Origin: Muribaculaceae bacterium
GTDB taxonomy: Bacteria; Bacteroidota; Bacteroidia; Bacteroidales; Muribaculaceae
Direction: 5' to 3'
NCBI GenBank assembly: GCA_009775535.1
Contig: VSPW01000017.1
Location: 1-18,205, forward strand
Length of the DNA: 18,205 bases
The notes beneath the pieces are model-generated. The model did no database searches. It was not told where the DNA came from and saw only the letters and a list, made by a program, of their open reading frames with translations. Shown here in pieces: positions 5,992 through 14,861 of this stretch (positions are counted from its first letter, which is position 1; each line of letters begins with the position of its first letter). The position numbers and the translations under genes were made by a program.

Positions 5992-7056
5992 TCAGATTTC
6001 GATAGTGTTGCATTTGTTGCAGAAGGCTGGGGTCCGGTTGTTTTGCGACAGCGTACGGAAGTTCCGGTATTCTTTGCTGTTGAGGGTATGCATCACGCCG
6101 TCTGAAAATACATTGCCGAAGTTGAGCAGTTTTGGGAACGGTTTTGCGCAACATGGGGGCATGTATCCGTCCCATGATATGTAGAAATGTGTCCATGGAA
6201 ACGGGCAAGATGAGAATCCCGGCCGCGGGCGTTTTCCCAGGCCGGTTACCTCTACGTTTTTCAGGATGGCGGCTGTATGTAGGGTCTCTGTGCGCAATGA
6301 CTGGAATTCCGGGGTGTCAAAGAGGCTGTAGTAGCTTACCGGTATGCGTGTGACGCTGGCTAGGTTGAAGTATGAGAAATTGACAAAGGGAATGCCGTTT
6401 TCTGATGCATAGCGCACGATCCCGGGCATGTCGTGGATGCTTTCCTTTGTCATTACCATGTTGAACATGATGTCGATTCCCTTGCCGGCAGTCATTCCGG
6501 TGAGCTGCCGGATATTGCTGTCAAGTTCCTGGAATCTTGCCCCGTGCCTGATTTTTTCGTATGTCTGTCCGATCCCGTCGACTGATATCTGTATGGTGTC
6601 GATGTATGGCAATACAGGTTTTACCTTGTCGATGAACCCGTGCATGTTTGCGTTTGTGGAAAAAGAAGTGACGATGCTTGCCTTTTTCTGTTTTATGTAG
6701 CGGGCCACTTCTGCCAGATGGGGATACAATAGTGTCTCTCCGAGTCCTGTGAGCCCTATGGAGTCCAGGTATGGTGACAGTTCATCGATGATGGCCTTGG
6801 CCTTGTCGGGCGGCATGTATCCGCGGTCCATCTGATTGCCGTAGGCGTATTCACGCGGGCATGTGGTGCAGTGGAGGTTGCAGTGGTTGGTAAGTTCAAG
6901 CATGACGCATCCGGGATATGCAACTTTTGTGGACCTTGCTATCCGTAGGATGCTTCCCCTGAGCTTGTTGGCGGTATATCTTGCCAGGCCTGTCCCTGGA
7001 CGGGTCTGGCGAATTATCTGTAGTGCTTTGCGGAGTTTGCGCCGTGATAGTGTCAT
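5992..7056 (-). CDS. Radical SAM/SPASM-domain protein of unknown substrate
   Basis: A 354-residue radical SAM enzyme. The canonical [4Fe-4S]/SAM motif CNLHCTTC gives Cys59, Cys63 and Cys66, followed by GLTGLGE (SAM-binding glycine region) and core strands such as TSFSTNA and IQISVDG. The C-terminal part has a SPASM-like auxiliary cluster region: Cys284 (SSCPFPW), adjacent Cys302-Cys303 (PPCCAK) and Cys346/Cys349 (FCNKC). The first 45 residues are very basic and may contact nucleic acid, membrane or a partner. SPASM enzymes modify peptides, proteins or small carbohydrates; no precursor peptide or sulfatase is visible nearby, so the substrate is unknown. It is the last gene before the terminator at 5913-5968, 89 bp downstream of the GH84 gene with a GC-rich hairpin between. 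Confidence 0.85.
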   Translation of the reverse strand: MTLSRRKLRKALQIIRQTRPGTGLARYTANKLRGSILRIARSTKVAYPGCVMLELTNHCNLHCTTCPREYAYGNQMDRGYMPPDKAKAIIDELSPYLDSIGLTGLGETLLYPHLAEVARYIKQKKASIVTSFSTNANMHGFIDKVKPVLPYIDTIQISVDGIGQTYEKIRHGARFQELDSNIRQLTGMTAGKGIDIMFNMVMTKESIHDMPGIVRYASENGIPFVNFSYFNLASVTRIPVSYYSLFDTPEFQSLRTETLHTAAILKNVEVTGLGKRPRPGFSSCPFPWTHFYISWDGYMPPCCAKPFPKLLNFGNVFSDGVMHTLNSKEYRNFRTLSQNNRTPAFCNKCNTIEI

Positions 7057-7075
7057 GTGGCGGTGTTTTAACGGT

Positions 7076-7115
7076 CCACCCCGGCGATAGCGTGGATGCG
7101 CGTATGCCGGGGTGG
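7076..7115 (-). other. GC-rich intergenic hairpin between the GH84 and radical SAM genes
   Basis: CCACCCCGGC (7076-7085) and GCCGGGGTGG (7106-7115) form a perfect 10-bp stem with a 20-nt loop. On the minus strand it is followed by ACCGTTAAAA rather than a T-run, so it is not a standard intrinsic terminator. It may stabilise the 3' end of the upstream mRNA, cause pausing, or form a leader structure 20 nt before the radical SAM start. Confidence 0.55.
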
Positions 7116-7145
7116 GCCTGTGGTGGTATGCCTTGCGGCGTATGT

Positions 7146-9710
7146 CTATTTAAACGATGCGAAAATTTCGTAGAACGTAGCGTTGCCTTCAATTATGATT
7201 TTTGCGGTTTCCGGGGCTATGTCCAGTTTCGCGAACGGTTCATTGGGGCTTGCCGATGATATTTCCTTGCCTTTGGCATTGATGAAGCGCACGGTATAGG
7301 ATGGGTTTGCTCCGGCGAATATGGTAAGGGACGCCATATTTTTTGGTGCTTCTATCTCTATGGGTGCTGAAAGAGTGTAGGAGGTTGTCGGGTCGTTGTC
7401 AAAGGCACGCATGGCCTCTGCGCTGTCGGGTGTGGCCACCTTGAATCCGAGTACGTCGGGGGTGACAGGATTCACTACAAATTCGCGTACGGTGGCCCAG
7501 CTCTTGCGGTCGGATTCGAGACGGCGTATGCGTACGAAGCGTGCGTCAACAGGAGTTGTGGCAGACCATTTTATCACATATGTCTTTGCCATTGGTTCTG
7601 ACAGTGCTGTCCATTGTTTCCCATCGGCTGATGCTTCCAGGATTACGTTGTCGAAGTAGTCGGAGTCATTGACGTCGTTACGTCCCTGGTGTATGCTTAT
7701 GTTGCGTAGAGGGCGGACATCGCGTAGGTCAAGTCCAATCCAGTCGCCGTCGGTCTGAGACTGCCCGGAGGTGAAGTGGGTGTCAAGTGTGCCATCGAGC
7801 ATGAGGCGGTACTGCGATGTGTATAGGCTAGGATATGTTCCTACTCCGTGGTGCATAGAGGGGACAGAACCGGTCATGCGGGTATAGAAGTCGACAAGCA
7901 TTTCTGTCATGTTGTTGTCATAGAAAGGCTGCAGTTTCATTGTCCCGGACTTGTGTGCCTGGTAGTCGGCGCGTTCTTGCGGGGTCATGATGTTGGCGAT
8001 GTATGCTTTCCAGAATTCGGCAGGGGTAGCTGTCTTGTACATGTCTATCAGGCCGAGTGTACGTATGCCGCGCTGGCCAAGTTTCTTGAATTCGGTCAGC
8101 CACGGTTTAAGTTCCTTGAGCAGCAGAGGGTTGTTGCAGGCCTTTTCAAAGTCTGCGGGTGCTGCCTCTACGGCCTTGAATTCGGTCATGAGGTCATTGA
8201 ATTCCTTTTGGGTGTAGTCGTTGAATGGGAATATTGTGGTTTCCCATGATTCGTCGCGGCGGTATCCGTTTTCGGTATCGGCCGAGTGGATGGCAAAGGT
8301 GCGGTATGCCTGCGGGTTGGCCGGCATCATTTCAACGAGAGACCTTTCCCAGCTGTCGATGGGGTTGTAGCCGGCAATGTTCCATGAGTAGTCGGCTACG
8401 CCGTACAGGGCGAGCTTTGAGGCTTCGCCGTGTTCCATCGGATTGCTGACGAGGGCTACCACGTCATCGCGTGTCAGGGTTGTGTCCAGACCGTATGAAG
8501 GGCCTTGGAGTATATAGTTGCGGCAATAGTCGCTTACGGGGTAGTTCCACCAGTAATATCCGGGGCGTTTCACAAGATTGTTGAAGAAGTCCATTGTGTC
8601 CTTGGTGAGGTCGCTGCATACGACATCTCCGGTGTACATTACTTCAACGTTCTTGTCCAGAGAGCGTCCGTAGGTTGGCAGTGGCCCGTCGGGCTGTGTC
8701 TTGATCCACAGGCGGGAGTAGTCGGTGGGGCATACGACGAGGTTGGATACGTCGCCTTTCTTTTCAACGAAGTCCTTGTTGAGGCGGTTGAGCAGTTCTA
8801 CTTGGCGTACAGGGTTTGTGCCTTCGCCTTCGATGTCATCGAAGAACAGGGCGAATGAGCGTACGCCCAGATCGTACATCATGTTGAATTTGGCTACGAG
8901 GCTGTCATAGTCCTGCTGATTCCAGCGGATGTCTTTTCCTGGATGTATCGCCCATACGAAATCTACACGTGCGCGCTTGGAAGCATCGACAAGTTCCTTG
9001 ATGTTGCGTTCTTGTTCGGCCGGATATGGCTGACGCCAGTATGGCGAGCTGTGGTAGGGGTCGTCCTTTGGCCCGTACAGGTATGTGTTCATCTTGTTGC
9101 GGCCATAGAAGTCTATCAGGGACAGGCGGACTTCATGGCTCCATGGTTCGCCGTAGAAACCTTCGACCACACCTCGGTATTTCAGGTCAGGGTAGTCGTT
9201 GATCGACAGGGCTGGTATGATGCCGTCTTTCACTCCGGGGCTGGACAGAATCTGCCGCAGTGACTGTAGGCCGTAGAATGCGCCCTGTTGGTCGTAGCCG
9301 AAGATGTCGATGCCTTTTGGGGTTATGGTGAGCACGTATGCCCCCGGTTCGGATTTTAACCCAAGTTTTTTTGCGTATTTTTCTTTGTTGCTGAAATCGA
9401 TGTTAAGCTTGACACCTTTAGGGTTCTGCTTGAGGAATGCGATGTCGGAAATGAATGCCTTCTGTTTGTCGTTGACGGCGAATCCAGTGGAGGCATCTAG
9501 CCTTTTACCTTCCGGATCGATTGTGAGCCGGTGTGGTGTGGGATTGATTACGATGGCACGTCCTTCAATCTTTTTTCCAGGCACAGGCAGCACCGTCTGT
9601 TCTTCGGAGCGCTGTGAACTGAGGTCGAAAGCCTCGTCTTGTGCTGATGTCGGTGCTGCCACTATGGCGGATGCGGCAAGCACTGGAAGTAGTCTTTTTA
9701 GGATTGTCAT
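7146..9710 (-). CDS. Secreted beta-N-acetylglucosaminidase, GH84 family, with C-terminal F5/8-type domain
   Basis: Exported glycoside hydrolase likely removing terminal beta-linked GlcNAc, for example from mucin or O-GlcNAc-type substrates. A signal peptide spans residues 1-23. An N-terminal GH20b-like domain (about 40-170) precedes the GH84 barrel. Barrel motifs are YRGVVEGFYGEPWS (178-191), NKMNTYLYGPKDDPYHS (205-221) and ALFFDDI, whose Asp291-Asp292 form the catalytic pair of this substrate-assisted family. A helical region follows, then an F5/8C/CBM32-like beta sandwich (about 630-748), and a last beta-rich module (about 765-854) with an AFDNDPTTSY pattern that may be a second degenerate discoidin-like domain. 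At 854 residues it is longer than the roughly 740-residue Bacteroides homologue known to me. It starts 26 bp after the M6 protease stop and is probably cotranscribed. Confidence 0.94.
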   Translation of the reverse strand: MTILKRLLPVLAASAIVAAPTSAQDEAFDLSSQRSEEQTVLPVPGKKIEGRAIVINPTPHRLTIDPEGKRLDASTGFAVNDKQKAFISDIAFLKQNPKGVKLNIDFSNKEKYAKKLGLKSEPGAYVLTITPKGIDIFGYDQQGAFYGLQSLRQILSSPGVKDGIIPALSINDYPDLKYRGVVEGFYGEPWSHEVRLSLIDFYGRNKMNTYLYGPKDDPYHSSPYWRQPYPAEQERNIKELVDASKRARVDFVWAIHPGKDIRWNQQDYDSLVAKFNMMYDLGVRSFALFFDDIEGEGTNPVRQVELLNRLNKDFVEKKGDVSNLVVCPTDYSRLWIKTQPDGPLPTYGRSLDKNVEVMYTGDVVCSDLTKDTMDFFNNLVKRPGYYWWNYPVSDYCRNYILQGPSYGLDTTLTRDDVVALVSNPMEHGEASKLALYGVADYSWNIAGYNPIDSWERSLVEMMPANPQAYRTFAIHSADTENGYRRDESWETTIFPFNDYTQKEFNDLMTEFKAVEAAPADFEKACNNPLLLKELKPWLTEFKKLGQRGIRTLGLIDMYKTATPAEFWKAYIANIMTPQERADYQAHKSGTMKLQPFYDNNMTEMLVDFYTRMTGSVPSMHHGVGTYPSLYTSQYRLMLDGTLDTHFTSGQSQTDGDWIGLDLRDVRPLRNISIHQGRNDVNDSDYFDNVILEASADGKQWTALSEPMAKTYVIKWSATTPVDARFVRIRRLESDRKSWATVREFVVNPVTPDVLGFKVATPDSAEAMRAFDNDPTTSYTLSAPIEIEAPKNMASLTIFAGANPSYTVRFINAKGKEISSASPNEPFAKLDIAPETAKIIIEGNATFYEIFASFK

Positions 9711-9736
9711 TAGAAAATAGGGTAAGAGGTATAAAA

Positions 9737-12187
9737 TTAGCGTATTATTATTTTCTGCACTTTTGCTCCCTGGCGGCGTATGTATATGCCTGGAATCAGG
9801 CCTGTACTGTCGACGCGGATGCCGTTAAGGTTGAAGTATTCGCACGGGGTGTCTGTGCTGTCGGCTTCGATGCCGTCTATCCCTGAGTTGGGTGACAGGT
9901 CGACGATCTGTATGTCGGAGAACGGTGTGGTGTAGTTCCCATCAGAAGCGCATACCTTGTATGCCAGCATCGTGGACTTTATTCCGGAGATGTCGACGCG
10001 GTGTGATGTGGTATTGCCTACGTTAAGGCTGTCGTATCCCTCTAGAGGCGTGTACGATGAGCCTCCGGCAGTTATTGTGACATCGTCAAGCGCTATGTTG
10101 CCTGCGCCGGCCTTGTTGTAGACGAACCTGACCTGTTTTACCCCATCGGGAATTTCGGATATGGTATGTGTGACGCCTGCAGTGGCTGCCGATGATGGCG
10201 AGATTTTCCCGATTTCTACCCAATTGCCGTCTACGAGGCCTTGTACTACAAATAGGTTGGCGGCTGCCGAGTTTGCGCCCCTGTACCAGAAAGAGACGGA
10301 TGATACGGATGAGGGATATGTGGCTGTTGTGAGCGAGACTCCATCGGCCGCGAACTTGAATGAAGGGGATGCCTTGCCGTAGTATCCCAATGATGTGTAT
10401 GTGTCGAACTTCGAGGCCGTCCAGCCTTCGGGGAGGGCTTTATTGGTGAAGTCGGCGGTGTATTCTGTCTCTCCGTTTTCGGTCATTTCCATGACGGTGA
10501 GCATATAGTGGGTTGCACCGTCAACTGGATTCCAGTTTGCGGTGAGGAATTCTTCAGTGATTTCACCAGGGGCGGTTACGGTGGGAGTTGCGATCTTGGG
10601 TATGCCGCCGGCTACATCGAATGTTATGACTCCGTTGCTTTCGGCTATCGAGGTGATGGGCAATCCTAGGGATGCGCCCGCCCATGTCTTCATCGATGGC
10701 CGTGTGTCATCGGTGAATGATGTCACTCTTTTTGTACCCGGGAACGTATATGACGCCATTGTAGTGGCGCTTTCGTTGTTTGCATTGCCTCCGGCTTCTT
10801 CAATGTCGACATATTGGTGTGAAGCAGTGTTGTTTACCGCATTGGACATCCATTTGTAGGAATCGTAGTCGACATGCCATACCAGCATCCCGTGTCCAGG
10901 AAGATATATGTCACCTCCTTTTTGCTGACGGTTTTCCAGAAGGAAGAATTCGGTGTTCTTTGATGTTGGTATCAGTACGGCCTCGTTTGAGGTGCGGATG
11001 TCGTTGAGGGTAATTGATGCGGCCTTGTCGACCACCGTCGGTTCGATCCACCCCATGGCGTTGCGTTCAAATGCTCCGTATGCGGGGGGGGTACGGCCAT
11101 CGTTGTTGTAAGGTCCTGAATCGAGCACAGACCAAGACCCTGGCGTAAGGGTGCGTGCTGAACCATAGTTGGTGGTATATAGGTCGGGAAGCCCCATGAC
11201 GTGGGAGAATTCGTGGACGAATGTGCCGATGCCGTCGGGGGTTGACCAACCCCATTCGTTCGTGCATGCGTAGCGGCTTATCCGTACGCCGTCCTTGATG
11301 CATGTCCTGCCAGCCGATTCTATATCCCACTGGTGAGGCCATACGGAGTCGTCGCTGCCGTATGAGGCTTCGCCTTTTCCGGCATAGAAAATGAATATGT
11401 TGTCGACGTATCCGTCGTTGTCAAGGTCGTAGTCCTTGAAGTTTATCCGGCTGTCAAGGAGTCCGGCAGCATCGACTACCATCATTTCCGGGTTCAAGTC
11501 GTTGCCATCGGCATCGTTGCCGCCGTAGTATGCCTGCTTTTGGGGGAGTGTCACCGGTCCGAAAACATCGAATTGCGGGTCGAACTGGCCCATTGAGGAT
11601 TCAAGGAAATAGTCGCGTGCGCTTCCTGTGGCATTGTACTCGCTGAACCCTTCCTTGTTCAGTAGGTCGTTGAAGTATTGGTATGCCTTGTTGCCGAGCG
11701 TCATCTTTACATCGGCATACTCAACGAGTATCACAAGCCCTTTGATATTTCCTTTCCTAGGGAATGTGGCGCCAGGGAACAGGCCTACGCCGGACTGGGC
11801 GGATGCTTGCGCGCGCTGGCTTCTGTGCATGAATCTGGGGGCCGGGCGTGCGGCTTTCAAGGCTTCCGCGATTTCCGCGCCAGAAGGAGCTTTTGCAAGG
11901 AATTCATTTTCAGCCGCTGTACGTACCGCCATGTCTGATGCGCGCATCCCGGAGTTTACGGCTTTGCCGGAATTGTCTATTTCGGCGTAGTAGAAAATCC
12001 CGTCCTTGCACATCAGCGGATGTCCGTCAGGAGTGAGGTACATGTGGAAATTTTCATCGCCGACTTTCTGTACTTTTATTTCTGTGCCGTCTGCTTGTGT
12101 GACTGTCCTTAGCCCAGGCTTGGCAGGGACAGCCCCTGCTGTTACCGCTATAAGCAGCGAGATTATGTAAACGAAATGTCTTTTCAT
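9737..12187 (-). CDS. Secreted M6-family metalloprotease with C-terminal sorting-like domain
   Basis: An 816-residue secreted zinc endopeptidase of the M6 (immune inhibitor A-like) family. A signal peptide covers about residues 1-22, followed by a pro-region to about 145. The catalytic domain carries GLVILVEYADV (150-160), a calcium-type DYDLDNDGYVDN loop (252-263) and the zinc motif HEFSHVMGLPD (325-335; His325, Glu326, His329, Asp335). The GHGMLVWHVD block (431-440) is typical of the family. Downstream lie an Fn3-like segment (about 535-570), a jelly-roll resembling cleaved-adhesin domains (about 578-707), and a C-terminal tail (782-816, YFNLNGIRVD with GIYI and KIIIR) resembling a short type IX secretion sorting domain. 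It starts 21 bp downstream of queA on the same strand and is followed 26 bp later by GH84, suggesting coordinated breakdown of glycoproteins. Confidence 0.92.
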   Translation of the reverse strand: MKRHFVYIISLLIAVTAGAVPAKPGLRTVTQADGTEIKVQKVGDENFHMYLTPDGHPLMCKDGIFYYAEIDNSGKAVNSGMRASDMAVRTAAENEFLAKAPSGAEIAEALKAARPAPRFMHRSQRAQASAQSGVGLFPGATFPRKGNIKGLVILVEYADVKMTLGNKAYQYFNDLLNKEGFSEYNATGSARDYFLESSMGQFDPQFDVFGPVTLPQKQAYYGGNDADGNDLNPEMMVVDAAGLLDSRINFKDYDLDNDGYVDNIFIFYAGKGEASYGSDDSVWPHQWDIESAGRTCIKDGVRISRYACTNEWGWSTPDGIGTFVHEFSHVMGLPDLYTTNYGSARTLTPGSWSVLDSGPYNNDGRTPPAYGAFERNAMGWIEPTVVDKAASITLNDIRTSNEAVLIPTSKNTEFFLLENRQQKGGDIYLPGHGMLVWHVDYDSYKWMSNAVNNTASHQYVDIEEAGGNANNESATTMASYTFPGTKRVTSFTDDTRPSMKTWAGASLGLPITSIAESNGVITFDVAGGIPKIATPTVTAPGEITEEFLTANWNPVDGATHYMLTVMEMTENGETEYTADFTNKALPEGWTASKFDTYTSLGYYGKASPSFKFAADGVSLTTATYPSSVSSVSFWYRGANSAAANLFVVQGLVDGNWVEIGKISPSSAATAGVTHTISEIPDGVKQVRFVYNKAGAGNIALDDVTITAGGSSYTPLEGYDSLNVGNTTSHRVDISGIKSTMLAYKVCASDGNYTTPFSDIQIVDLSPNSGIDGIEADSTDTPCEYFNLNGIRVDSTGLIPGIYIRRQGAKVQKIIIR

Positions 12188-12208
12188 TGATATTGCTTTT
12201 TAAGGTTG

Positions 12209-13261
12209 TCAATCCAGGATAAGCATTGCATCGCCATATGCCCCGAATCGGTATTTTTCGGCAACGGCGGCATCATATGCCTTCATTACCAGCTCGTAGC
12301 CTCCGAACGCAGCTACCATCATCAGCATGGTTGAGTAGGGCATGTGGAAGTTGCTGACGAGCGATGTGGCAACGGTGAAGTCGTAGGGCGGGAATATGAA
12401 TTTGTTTGTCCAACCCTCGTAGGTCTTCATGTGGCCGCCCATGGACACTGCGCTTGCGATGCCGCGCAATACGGATGTGCCTACAGCGCATACCTGCCTT
12501 TCGGCATCCTTTGTGCGGTTGACGAGGTCTACTAGCTCCTGCGATGCTTCCATCTGCTCTGAGTCCATGCGGTGCTTGGTGAGGTCTTCGACGTCTATTT
12601 CGCGGAAGTTTCCAAGGCCGCTGTGCACTGTGATGAATCCTTGTTCGACACCTTTTATTTCCAGGCGTTTGAGTAGCTCGCGCGAGAAGTGTGTACCGGC
12701 GGCGGGGGTCACGACTGCGCCTTCCTTGCTTGCGAATATGCATTGGTAGCGGTCGGCGTCATCTTCCTCGGGTTCGCGCTTGATGTAGTCGGGCAGTGGT
12801 GTCTGGCCCAGGGCGTATAGGGCAGACTTGAATTCTTCGTGAGTCCCATCGTAGAGGAAGCGGAGTGTGCGCCCGCGTGATGTGGTGTTGTCGATCACTT
12901 CGGCCACCATTGACTCATCGTCATCGAAATACAGTTTGTTGCCGATGCGGATTTTGCGCGCGGGTTCTACGAGGACGTCCCAAAGCTTGTTTTCCTCGTT
13001 GAGCTCCCGCAGCAGGAACACTTCGATCCTTGCCCCGGTCTTTTCCTTGTTGCCGTACAGGCGTGCCGGGAATACCTTTGTGTCGTTGAACACCATAAGG
13101 TCGCCGTTGTCGAAGTAGTTGATTATTTCTTTGAATATGCGGTGCTCAATCTCGCCGGTCTTGCGATGCAGGACCATCATGCGCGCTTCGTCGCGCTGTG
13201 GCGAGGGGTATTGGGCGATAAGTTCTTCGGGCAGTCGAAATTTGAATTGTGATAACTTCAT
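12209..13261 (-). CDS. queA: tRNA preQ1(34) S-adenosylmethionine ribosyltransferase-isomerase QueA
   Basis: QueA transfers and isomerises the ribosyl part of SAM onto preQ1 at tRNA position 34, making epoxyqueuosine. The protein from ATG 13261 is 350 residues, the usual length. Conserved blocks: ELIAQYPSPQRDEARMMVL near the N-terminus, KVFPARLYGNKEKTGARIEV, TPAAGTHFS, and VHSGLGNFREID with KHRMDSE. The open frame extends 74 codons further upstream to 13483, but that part is Arg/His-rich, overlaps truB in another frame and is not homologous, so MKLSQFKF is the start. The gene lies 26 bp downstream of truB and 21 bp upstream of the M6 protease gene. Confidence 0.96.
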   Translation of the reverse strand: MKLSQFKFRLPEELIAQYPSPQRDEARMMVLHRKTGEIEHRIFKEIINYFDNGDLMVFNDTKVFPARLYGNKEKTGARIEVFLLRELNEENKLWDVLVEPARKIRIGNKLYFDDDESMVAEVIDNTTSRGRTLRFLYDGTHEEFKSALYALGQTPLPDYIKREPEEDDADRYQCIFASKEGAVVTPAAGTHFSRELLKRLEIKGVEQGFITVHSGLGNFREIDVEDLTKHRMDSEQMEASQELVDLVNRTKDAERQVCAVGTSVLRGIASAVSMGGHMKTYEGWTNKFIFPPYDFTVATSLVSNFHMPYSTMLMMVAAFGGYELVMKAYDAAVAEKYRFGAYGDAMLILD

Positions 13262-13287
13262 TTCGGTTATTTCGTTTTTATTGGTTC

Positions 13288-14004
13288 TTAGTCTTGTTCC
13301 TGTTCCTGCGGCATGACCACATCGGTGGTCCGTATCAGTTCGGTGGCCTGTTCTACAGAGAGGCATCCGGTGATGTCGATGTCGCCTACGCGTGTGCGGC
13401 GCAGGGCTGTCAGGTGTGCTCCTGAACGTAGGGCGATGCCTATGTCGCGGGCAAGTGCACGTATGTACGTGCCTTTGCTGCATATGATGCGCAGGGTGAG
13501 TTCCGATGGAGAGAACTCAAGCACCTCGATCTTGTCGATTACAAGGGTCTTTGGCTTAAGCTCCACTTCCTGACCCTGCCTGGCCATCTTATAGGCCCGG
13601 CGTCCATCGACCTTGCATGCTGAGAATGCGGGCGGGACTTGTTCGATACGTCCGGTAAATGACGGGATGACGCTGTCGACAAGTGCGCGGTCTATGTGCG
13701 CGGTGGGGTATGTGGCGTCTATTTCCGTCTCAAGGTCGAATGACGGTGTGGTAGCCCCCAGGGCAAGTGTGGCCACATATTCCTTGACCCCTGCCTGCAG
13801 TTCATCGATGCGTTTTGTGGCCCTTCCGGTGCATACTATCATTACTCCGGTAGCTAGCGGGTCCAGTGTGCCGGCATGACCGACTTTGATTTTTTTTACG
13901 CCAAGGCGGCGGGTCAGCGCCCCTCGTATGCGTTTTACCGCATCAAACGATGTCCATCCAAGGGGCTTGTCGATATATAGGACTTCTCCTTCAATAAAAT
14001 TCAT
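13288..14004 (-). CDS. truB: tRNA pseudouridine(55) synthase TruB
   Basis: Makes pseudouridine 55 in the T-loop of tRNAs. The 238-residue protein starts MNFIEGEVLYIDKPLGWTSF, typical of Bacteroidota TruB, and carries the catalytic block KVGHAGTLDPLATGVMIV with nucleophile Asp48. Other family features are ATKRIDEL, KEYVATLALGATT, SFTGRIEQVPPAFSA and CSKGTYIRALARDIG. ATG 14004 is preferred. An alternative ATG at 14034 overlaps the uppP stop as ATGGTAA and would add ten residues, which would allow translational coupling. The longer frame to 14175 lies inside uppP and is rejected. It is part of the conserved ftsX - DUF3098 - uppP - truB - queA string. Confidence 0.95.
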   Translation of the reverse strand: MNFIEGEVLYIDKPLGWTSFDAVKRIRGALTRRLGVKKIKVGHAGTLDPLATGVMIVCTGRATKRIDELQAGVKEYVATLALGATTPSFDLETEIDATYPTAHIDRALVDSVIPSFTGRIEQVPPAFSACKVDGRRAYKMARQGQEVELKPKTLVIDKIEVLEFSPSELTLRIICSKGTYIRALARDIGIALRSGAHLTALRRTRVGDIDITGCLSVEQATELIRTTDVVMPQEQEQD

Positions 14005-14027
14005 GTCTAGGGTGGGGATAGCGGGTT

Positions 14028-14861
14028 TTACCATACGAGGCACATAATGCCGACTATCACGCAGTAGGCGGCAAACCATACGAGCTTGCCTTTGCGCACG
14101 ATGTTGAGCATCCACCTGCATGCGAGGCATCCTACGATGAATGATGCGATAAATCCGACAGCTATGGCCATCCATCCTATTTCAGTCCCGTCACCGGCCG
14201 CTGTTGCCTCCATGCCGAACATTTTTTTTATGTCCAGCAGTGCTTCTCCCAGTATTGGGATTATTACCATAAGGAATGAAAAATGGGCCACTTTCTCGCG
14301 TTTGTCGCCTATAAGGATTCCTGTGGCGATTGTGGACCCGCTGCGGCTAAGGCCAGGCAGGACGGCCACGGCCTGTGCGCATCCTATGACAAATGCGTCG
14401 CCATAGGTGATGTCGCGGGGCTTGCGGCTTGCCTTGTGCAGCAGCTGGGGGCGTGTGCCGAAATAATAGGAGAATGTCAGCAGCACTGCTGTCACACACA
14501 GGCATATGCCTACAATGGTGAGGTTGCTGTGGAAGAAGCTTTCCACCCATTCCTTGAAGAAAATCCCTACAATGGCCACCGGGATGCAAGACACGAATAT
14601 CTTCAGTACGGTCTTGGTGTTGGAGTCGTTGCGGAATGTGAAGAATGATACGCACAGAGGCTTGAATTCATTCCATAGTATCACGATGGTGCTCATTACG
14701 GTGGCTACATGCAGCATCAGGTCGAAGCGCAGGGACTGTGACCCTGAGAGGTTAAGCCCCAGGATGTCCTGGAATATCTGCAGGTGTCCGCTGGATGATA
14801 TCGGAAGGTATTCGGCAAGGCCCTGGACGATGCCGAGTATAAGAGCGTCAAGCCATTCCAT
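14028..14861 (-). CDS. uppP: Undecaprenyl-diphosphatase UppP/BacA
   Basis: Integral membrane phosphatase recycling undecaprenyl diphosphate to the monophosphate carrier lipid for peptidoglycan and surface-glycan synthesis; also linked to bacitracin resistance. The 277-residue protein shows both family signatures: QGLAEYLPISSSGH (13-26, with the acidic active-site Glu17) and PGLSRSGST (169-177, with Arg173). Several hydrophobic segments fit the multi-pass fold. Its ATG lies 14 nt inside the end of the DUF3098 gene, so translation is probably coupled. Its stop is 23 bp before the preferred truB start. Confidence 0.96.
   Translation of the reverse strand: MEWLDALILGIVQGLAEYLPISSSGHLQIFQDILGLNLSGSQSLRFDLMLHVATVMSTIVILWNEFKPLCVSFFTFRNDSNTKTVLKIFVSCIPVAIVGIFFKEWVESFFHSNLTIVGICLCVTAVLLTFSYYFGTRPQLLHKASRKPRDITYGDAFVIGCAQAVAVLPGLSRSGSTIATGILIGDKREKVAHFSFLMVIIPILGEALLDIKKMFGMEATAAGDGTEIGWMAIAVGFIASFIVGCLACRWMLNIVRKGKLVWFAAYCVIVGIMCLVW

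Noticed and set aside
13262..13483. 74-codon N-terminal extension of queA
   Set aside because: Overlaps truB, Arg/His-rich and without homology; the family start MKLSQFKF is at 13261.
14005..14175. 57-codon N-terminal extension of truB
   Set aside because: Lies inside uppP in another frame; the TruB family begins at MNFIEGEVLY. Only the ATG at 14034 remains a possible alternative.
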